From: Haloplanus sp. CK5-1 | Lineage (GTDB): Archaea > Halobacteriota > Halobacteria > Halobacteriales > Haloferacaceae | Direction of reading: 5' to 3' | NCBI RefSeq assembly: GCF_037201915.1 | Contig: NZ_CP147505.1 | Coordinates: 2,046,001-2,110,000 of the forward strand | Length of the DNA stretch: 64,000 nt | Shown here: piece by piece, positions 60,425 through 64,000 of the stretch | Numbering within the stretch: position 1 is the stretch's first letter | How the letters are laid out: every line of letters starts with the position of its first letter | The notes under the pieces: model-generated | The model's input: the letters and a program-made list of their open reading frames with translations, nothing else | Told to the model about the DNA's origin: nothing | The model's database searches: none | Position numbers and translations under genes: made by a program

Positions 60425-61234
60425 ATGGCAACGATACGGGAATCTCTCGGCGATCTCGTCGACGACGTCGACCGTCTGTTCCTGTTCTCCCCGCCGGCGT
60501 CGTTCTACGAGCGGTTCGCGGACGGCGACGTCGGACTGGTGGTCGTCGCCGCCGAGAACGCGGTCGGCGCGGACGCCTTCGTCGAACTCCCTCTGGGGTT
60601 CGACAACGTCCGCGACCGGGTCAAGTTCGGTATCGAAGGGGCGATGGACCAGGGCTTCGTCGCCGAGGGCGACACCGTCGCCTGCTCGGTCTCGGTGTTC
60701 GGCGACGACCCCGACAGCCTGCTTCGCGTCCGAGTCGACGAGTCCGTTCGGTCGGGAGTCTACGACCTGTTCACCGACTCCAGAGCCGACTCCGGAGTGA
60801 TTCGTGACGTGTTCGAGGTGGCGATCGACCTCGGGAAGAAAGGACAGAAGGGCAAACCCGTCGGTGCGCTGTTCGTCGTCGGCGACGCGGGCAAGGTGAT
60901 GAGCAAGTCCCGGCCGCTCTCGTACAACCCCTTCGAGAAGTCCCACGTCCACGTGGGCGACCCCATCGTGAACGTGATGCTCAAGGAGTTCTCGCGGCTG
61001 GACGGCGCGTTCGTCGTCTCCGACTCGGGGAAGATCGTCTCGGCGTACCGCTACCTCGAACCGTCCGCCGAGGGCGTCGACATCCCGAAAGGACTGGGCG
61101 CACGCCACATGGCCGGGGGCGCGATCACCCGCGACACCAACGCCATCGCCATCGTCCTCTCGGAGTCCGACGGGATGGTCCGGGCGTTCAAGCGCGGGGA
61201 CCTCGTTCTGGAGATCGATCCGGAGGAGTACTGA
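60425..61234 (+). CDS. dacZ: diadenylate cyclase DacZ (makes c-di-AMP)
   Basis: A 269-residue archaeal DAC-domain enzyme that makes cyclic di-AMP from two ATP. Catalytic LDGAFVVSDSGKI (DGA motif) near residue 193 and GLGARHMAGGAITRDT (RH motif of the ATP site) near 220 are present; the N-terminal 110 residues are a separate alpha/beta domain. DacZ was shown in Haloferax to be essential and dose-sensitive. A CTTTATT box about 28 bases before ATG suggests a leaderless start. Gene 61236 (mechanosensitive-channel-like) starts one base after its stop. Confidence 0.93.
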   Translation: MATIRESLGDLVDDVDRLFLFSPPASFYERFADGDVGLVVVAAENAVGADAFVELPLGFDNVRDRVKFGIEGAMDQGFVAEGDTVACSVSVFGDDPDSLLRVRVDESVRSGVYDLFTDSRADSGVIRDVFEVAIDLGKKGQKGKPVGALFVVGDAGKVMSKSRPLSYNPFEKSHVHVGDPIVNVMLKEFSRLDGAFVVSDSGKIVSAYRYLEPSAEGVDIPKGLGARHMAGGAITRDTNAIAIVLSESDGMVRAFKRGDLVLEIDPEEY

Positions 61235-61235
61235 G

Positions 61236-62018
61236 ATGCAGGGCGGTTCGATAGAGCGCGTCGTCGCGGCCGTGCCGCTCCGTCTCTGGCTCGCGTTCGC
61301 GACGGCCCTCGCCGGCCTCGTCTTGGGGTGGCTGGTCCGCGTGCTCACCGGCCGGCTGCTCCGGCGGGCGGGCGTCCCGGGCGTCATCGAGGGCACCACG
61401 TTCGAGCGGACGGCCCGCGAGTTCGGCACGTCGACCGTCGCCATCCTCGGGGCCATCGCCGGCTACTTCGTCTTCGGCATCGCGCTGTTCGCCGCCGTCG
61501 CAGTCGCCGAGATCCAGTACGTCGCCCAGTTCTGGAACGCCGTCGCCGGCTTCCTCCCGCAGCTCTTTTTCGCCGTGATAGTCCTCATCGTCGGGGTGGT
61601 CCTCGGCGACAAGGTGGAACTGCTCGTGTCCGAGCGGTTCCGCGGGGTGAAACTCCCACAGATCGGCGTCCTCCCACTGATGGCCAAGTACAGCATCTTC
61701 TATCTGGCCGCGCTGATCGCCCTCGGACAGGTGGGCGTCGCCACCGCCGCGCTCATCGTCCTGCTCGGGGCCTACGTCTTCGCGCTGGTCTTCCTCGGCG
61801 GTCTCGCCTTCCGACACCTGCTCTCGGCCGGCGCCGTCGGCACCTACCTCCTCCTCCACCAACCCTACACCATCGGCGACGAGATTCGGATCGGCGACGT
61901 TCGCGGTGTCGTCCAGGAGATGGACCTGTTCGTCACACACGTCGAGACCGACGGCGAGGAGCACGTCCTTCCGAACAGCAAGGTGTTCGCCGACGGCTTC
62001 GTCCGAATTCACTCCTGA
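61236..62018 (+). CDS. MscS-like mechanosensitive ion channel domain protein
   Basis: A 260-residue membrane protein starting one base after the dacZ stop, with five or so helices, then a small beta domain. RLWLAFATALAGLVLGWLV, FFAVIVLIVGVVLGDKVELLV and the LLLHQPYTIGDEIRIGDVRGVVQEMDLFVTHVETDG stretch are the MscS pore-beta region pattern. The C-terminal large vestibule is missing, so this is a short form. Coupling to a c-di-AMP synthase suggests osmotic control. Confidence 0.87.
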   Translation: MQGGSIERVVAAVPLRLWLAFATALAGLVLGWLVRVLTGRLLRRAGVPGVIEGTTFERTAREFGTSTVAILGAIAGYFVFGIALFAAVAVAEIQYVAQFWNAVAGFLPQLFFAVIVLIVGVVLGDKVELLVSERFRGVKLPQIGVLPLMAKYSIFYLAALIALGQVGVATAALIVLLGAYVFALVFLGGLAFRHLLSAGAVGTYLLLHQPYTIGDEIRIGDVRGVVQEMDLFVTHVETDGEEHVLPNSKVFADGFVRIHS

Positions 62019-62551
62019 CCGCGACGCTCGCCGACGCCACCGTCGACCGGTCGTGCCGGCACGCCCGCGACGGTGGTCTCCGGGGGGACATCGTCCGCGA
62101 CCAGCGAGTTGGCCGCCACCGTCGCGTCCGCACCCACTTCGACGCCCGGGAGGACCACCGCACCCGCACCGACCATCGCCCGTTCGCCGATCACCACCTC
62201 GCCGGTGCGGTACTCGTCCTGCAGGAACTCGTGACAGAGGAGCGTCGCGTCGTACCCGACGATGGCGTCGGTTTCGAGCGTCACGAGGTCCGGCCAGAAC
62301 ACGTCCGGCGTCGCCTCCAGTCCGATCGCCACCCCCGACTCGACGGTCGCACCGAGCCGCCGGAGGAGCCAGTTTTTGACCCGGAGACTCGGCGAGACGC
62401 GGATCAGCCAGACGGCGAGGTAGTTAATCGCCACCCTGAGTGGGTGGCGTGCCCGCGTCCATCCCCACAGCGAGTTGTGTGGTCCGCCGGTCGGGGTTCG
62501 GTCCAAGCGGTCGTGTCGCCGGTCGGCCGCCGAGTCGTCCGGATCGGTCAC
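62009..62551 (-). CDS. hexapeptide-repeat acyltransferase
   Basis: A 180-residue left-handed beta-helix acyltransferase from GTG. An N-terminal helix (ARHPLRVAINYLAVWLIRVSPSLRVKNWLLRR) may sit on the membrane. Hexad repeats include IGLEATPDVFWPDLVTLE, IGERAMVGAGAVVLPGVE and VGADATVAANSLVADD. Acetyl transfer to sugars or similar acceptors is the usual role. Upstream Arg-rich codons up to the elp3 stop are not coding. It overlaps the end of the convergent MscS-like gene by 10 bases. Confidence 0.82.
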   Translation of the reverse strand: MTDPDDSAADRRHDRLDRTPTGGPHNSLWGWTRARHPLRVAINYLAVWLIRVSPSLRVKNWLLRRLGATVESGVAIGLEATPDVFWPDLVTLETDAIVGYDATLLCHEFLQDEYRTGEVVIGERAMVGAGAVVLPGVEVGADATVAANSLVADDVPPETTVAGVPARPVDGGVGERRGQE

Positions 62552-62582
62552 GGTCCCCGTTCGCGGCCCGCCGTCTTCAACC

Positions 62583-64000
62583 TCACTCCGACCGCGTCGG
62601 CGACCGGCGCCCGAGGTGTTTCGAGACGTACGGGCCGTCCTGGTGGTAGCCCAACTTCTCGCGGTAGTAGCGCCGGACACCGATCCCGCTGATGACGCTC
62701 ACCTTGTCGTAACCGGCCTCGACGGTCAGTTCCTCGGCGCGTTCGAGGAGGCGGCGGCCGTACCCGCGGTGTTGCCAGTCGCCCCCGCTTTCGCCGTCGC
62801 CCTCCTCCCGGATACCCGCCTCGCTCCCGTAGACGTGGAGTTCGCGAACCAGCGCTGCGTCGTCGAGTTCGCGCCGGACGGGGTCGTTCGGGAACCGCAG
62901 CCGACAGAAGCCGATCAGCAGGTCCGCTTCGGGGTCCTCGAAACTGAGGAAGTGTTCGGTGCCGCCGCCGGCCTCGTAGGTCGTGACGTCGAGTTCCACC
63001 CGGTCGGGGTCCGGGTCGGCGTCGTTGTGCCCCACCTCGCGGGCGCGGATGTCGCGGGGGGTGATCCCCTTCTCTTCGGCCCGCTGGGTCGCCAACTGCC
63101 GGAGGTTCGACTTCCAGACGCCGGCGTCGATGTGGTCTGCGGGGATGTCCCGCTGGACCCGCTGCAAGCGGGTGTACTCCGGGATGAGGTCCATCACCTC
63201 GGCGACGAGGTCGGTCGCCTGCTCGTTGTCCAGCGGGTCGAACTCCTCGCGCCGCCACCGGTCGTAGATGCGCGTTCCCCGGACGACGAGGGTGGGGTAG
63301 ATCTTCAGGTAGTCCGGCCGCCACCGGGGGTCCTCGAACAGCTGCCGGAAGTCCTCCAGACACATCGCCTCGGTCATCCCCGGTTGCCCGGGCATCATGT
63401 GGAAGCCGACCTTGAACGCGGCGTCGCGCAGGCGGCGGTTGGCGTCGATCGACGCCTGGACGCCGTGCCCGCGGTGCATCTCGCGGTTGATCCGCTCGTA
63501 GGTCGTCTGGACGCCCACCTCCACCTTCGTCCCGCCGAGCCGGAGCATCCGGTCGATCTGTTCGGGGCCACACCAGTCGGGCTTGGTCTCGAACGTCGTG
63601 CCGACGTTCCTGACGTCCGCCGTCTCGTTGTCGGCGATCACGTCCTCCAGATACCGAAACTCGGGATCCGACTCGGCGAAGCTCCGCCCCTCAGCCGGAT
63701 CGGGCGTCGAGTCGGTGTCGTACTCGTTGAGCGCCTGGAGCGCCCGCTTGACGAACCACTCCTGGTAGTCGTGGCTCCGGGCGGTCATCGTCCCGCCCAT
63801 GAGGATGAGTTCGACCTTGTCGATTGGGTGGCCGATGTGTCTGAGCTGTTCGAGCCGCAGGGTCACCTGCCCGTAGGGGTCGTAGTCGTTCTGTTCGCCC
63901 CGCGCCGCGGCGGGTTCGTGGCCCGTGTAACTCTGGGCGCTGTCGAACTCCGAGGCCGGGCCGCCGGGACAGTAGAGGCACTTCCCGTGGGGGCACATGT
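62583..64000 (-). CDS. elp3: Elp3 tRNA uridine(34) acetyltransferase, 5' end outside the window
   Basis: 471 residues from the last visible Met, and the frame continues past the right edge. The radical-SAM cluster motif CPHGKCLYCPGGP lies at the edge. EVGVQTTYERINREMHRGH and VGFHMMPGQPGMTEAMCLEDF are Elp3 core motifs. The C-terminal GNAT domain includes LHVYGSEAGIREEG, GYGRRLLERAEELTVEAGYDKVSVISGIGVRRYYREKLGY. Elp3 modifies wobble uridine using acetyl-CoA; the archaeal form works as a single protein. The N-terminal ~80 residues lie beyond the window. Confidence 0.95.
   Translation of the reverse strand, partial: MCPHGKCLYCPGGPASEFDSAQSYTGHEPAAARGEQNDYDPYGQVTLRLEQLRHIGHPIDKVELILMGGTMTARSHDYQEWFVKRALQALNEYDTDSTPDPAEGRSFAESDPEFRYLEDVIADNETADVRNVGTTFETKPDWCGPEQIDRMLRLGGTKVEVGVQTTYERINREMHRGHGVQASIDANRRLRDAAFKVGFHMMPGQPGMTEAMCLEDFRQLFEDPRWRPDYLKIYPTLVVRGTRIYDRWRREEFDPLDNEQATDLVAEVMDLIPEYTRLQRVQRDIPADHIDAGVWKSNLRQLATQRAEEKGITPRDIRAREVGHNDADPDPDRVELDVTTYEAGGGTEHFLSFEDPEADLLIGFCRLRFPNDPVRRELDDAALVRELHVYGSEAGIREEGDGESGGDWQHRGYGRRLLERAEELTVEAGYDKVSVISGIGVRRYYREKLGYHQDGPYVSKHLGRRSPTRSE

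Overview
This window is chromosomal DNA of a halophilic euryarchaeon (class Halobacteria). Most genes are GC-rich with strongly acidic products. The marker genes fit: Orc1/Cdc6, CDC48, RadB, an archaeal diadenylate cyclase, DpsA, HEWD-family and DUF7563-like proteins, and an AglB-type N-glycosylation system. TATA boxes often lie about 25 bases ahead of the start codon, as for leaderless transcripts. I cannot name the species.

Layout. 1-6.9 kb is accessory DNA: the end of a cupin gene, an AIM24-family gene, an IS701-like insertion sequence that has cut into a gene, a small regulator, and a tyrosine-integrase operon followed by a tRNA-Val 3'-end duplication that looks like an attachment site. 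6.9-35 kb is mostly housekeeping: a CBS/ribosome-hibernation-like fusion, radB, larC, cdc48, an odd tRNA-like gene, purM, corA, a MATE exporter with its TetR regulator and operator, TraB and M50 membrane proteins, glycerate kinase, dpsA, ileS, aglM, cutA and a VapBC-type pair.

35-51.7 kb is the surface-glycan region: a DUF368 membrane protein, the oligosaccharyltransferase aglB, aglG, aglF, a visibly AT-richer block of glycosyltransferases in alternating orientations, the four dTDP-rhamnose genes, a lipid-linked-sugar flippase, and a decayed second aglF. aglM (29.5 kb) and aglJ (56.4 kb) belong to the same pathway. AglJ should start the glycan on dolichyl phosphate, AglG and other transferases extend it, the flippase moves it outside, and AglB transfers it to Asn of surface proteins such as the S-layer glycoprotein. 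DUF368 may return the lipid carrier.

51.7-53.9 kb looks like a replication origin: an Orc1/Cdc6 gene with five copies of a shared repeat, two inverted and one direct upstream and two direct downstream. Beside it is a graveyard: a nonsense-mutated archaellin gene, a TnpB 3' remnant with its structured RNA end, and the C-terminal end of an S-layer-like protein. 56-64 kb returns to core genes: aglJ, a PIN/ribbon-helix toxin-antitoxin-like pair, a metal-sensing Lrp regulator, purD, dacZ with a mechanosensitive-channel-like partner, an acyltransferase and elp3, which runs off the end.
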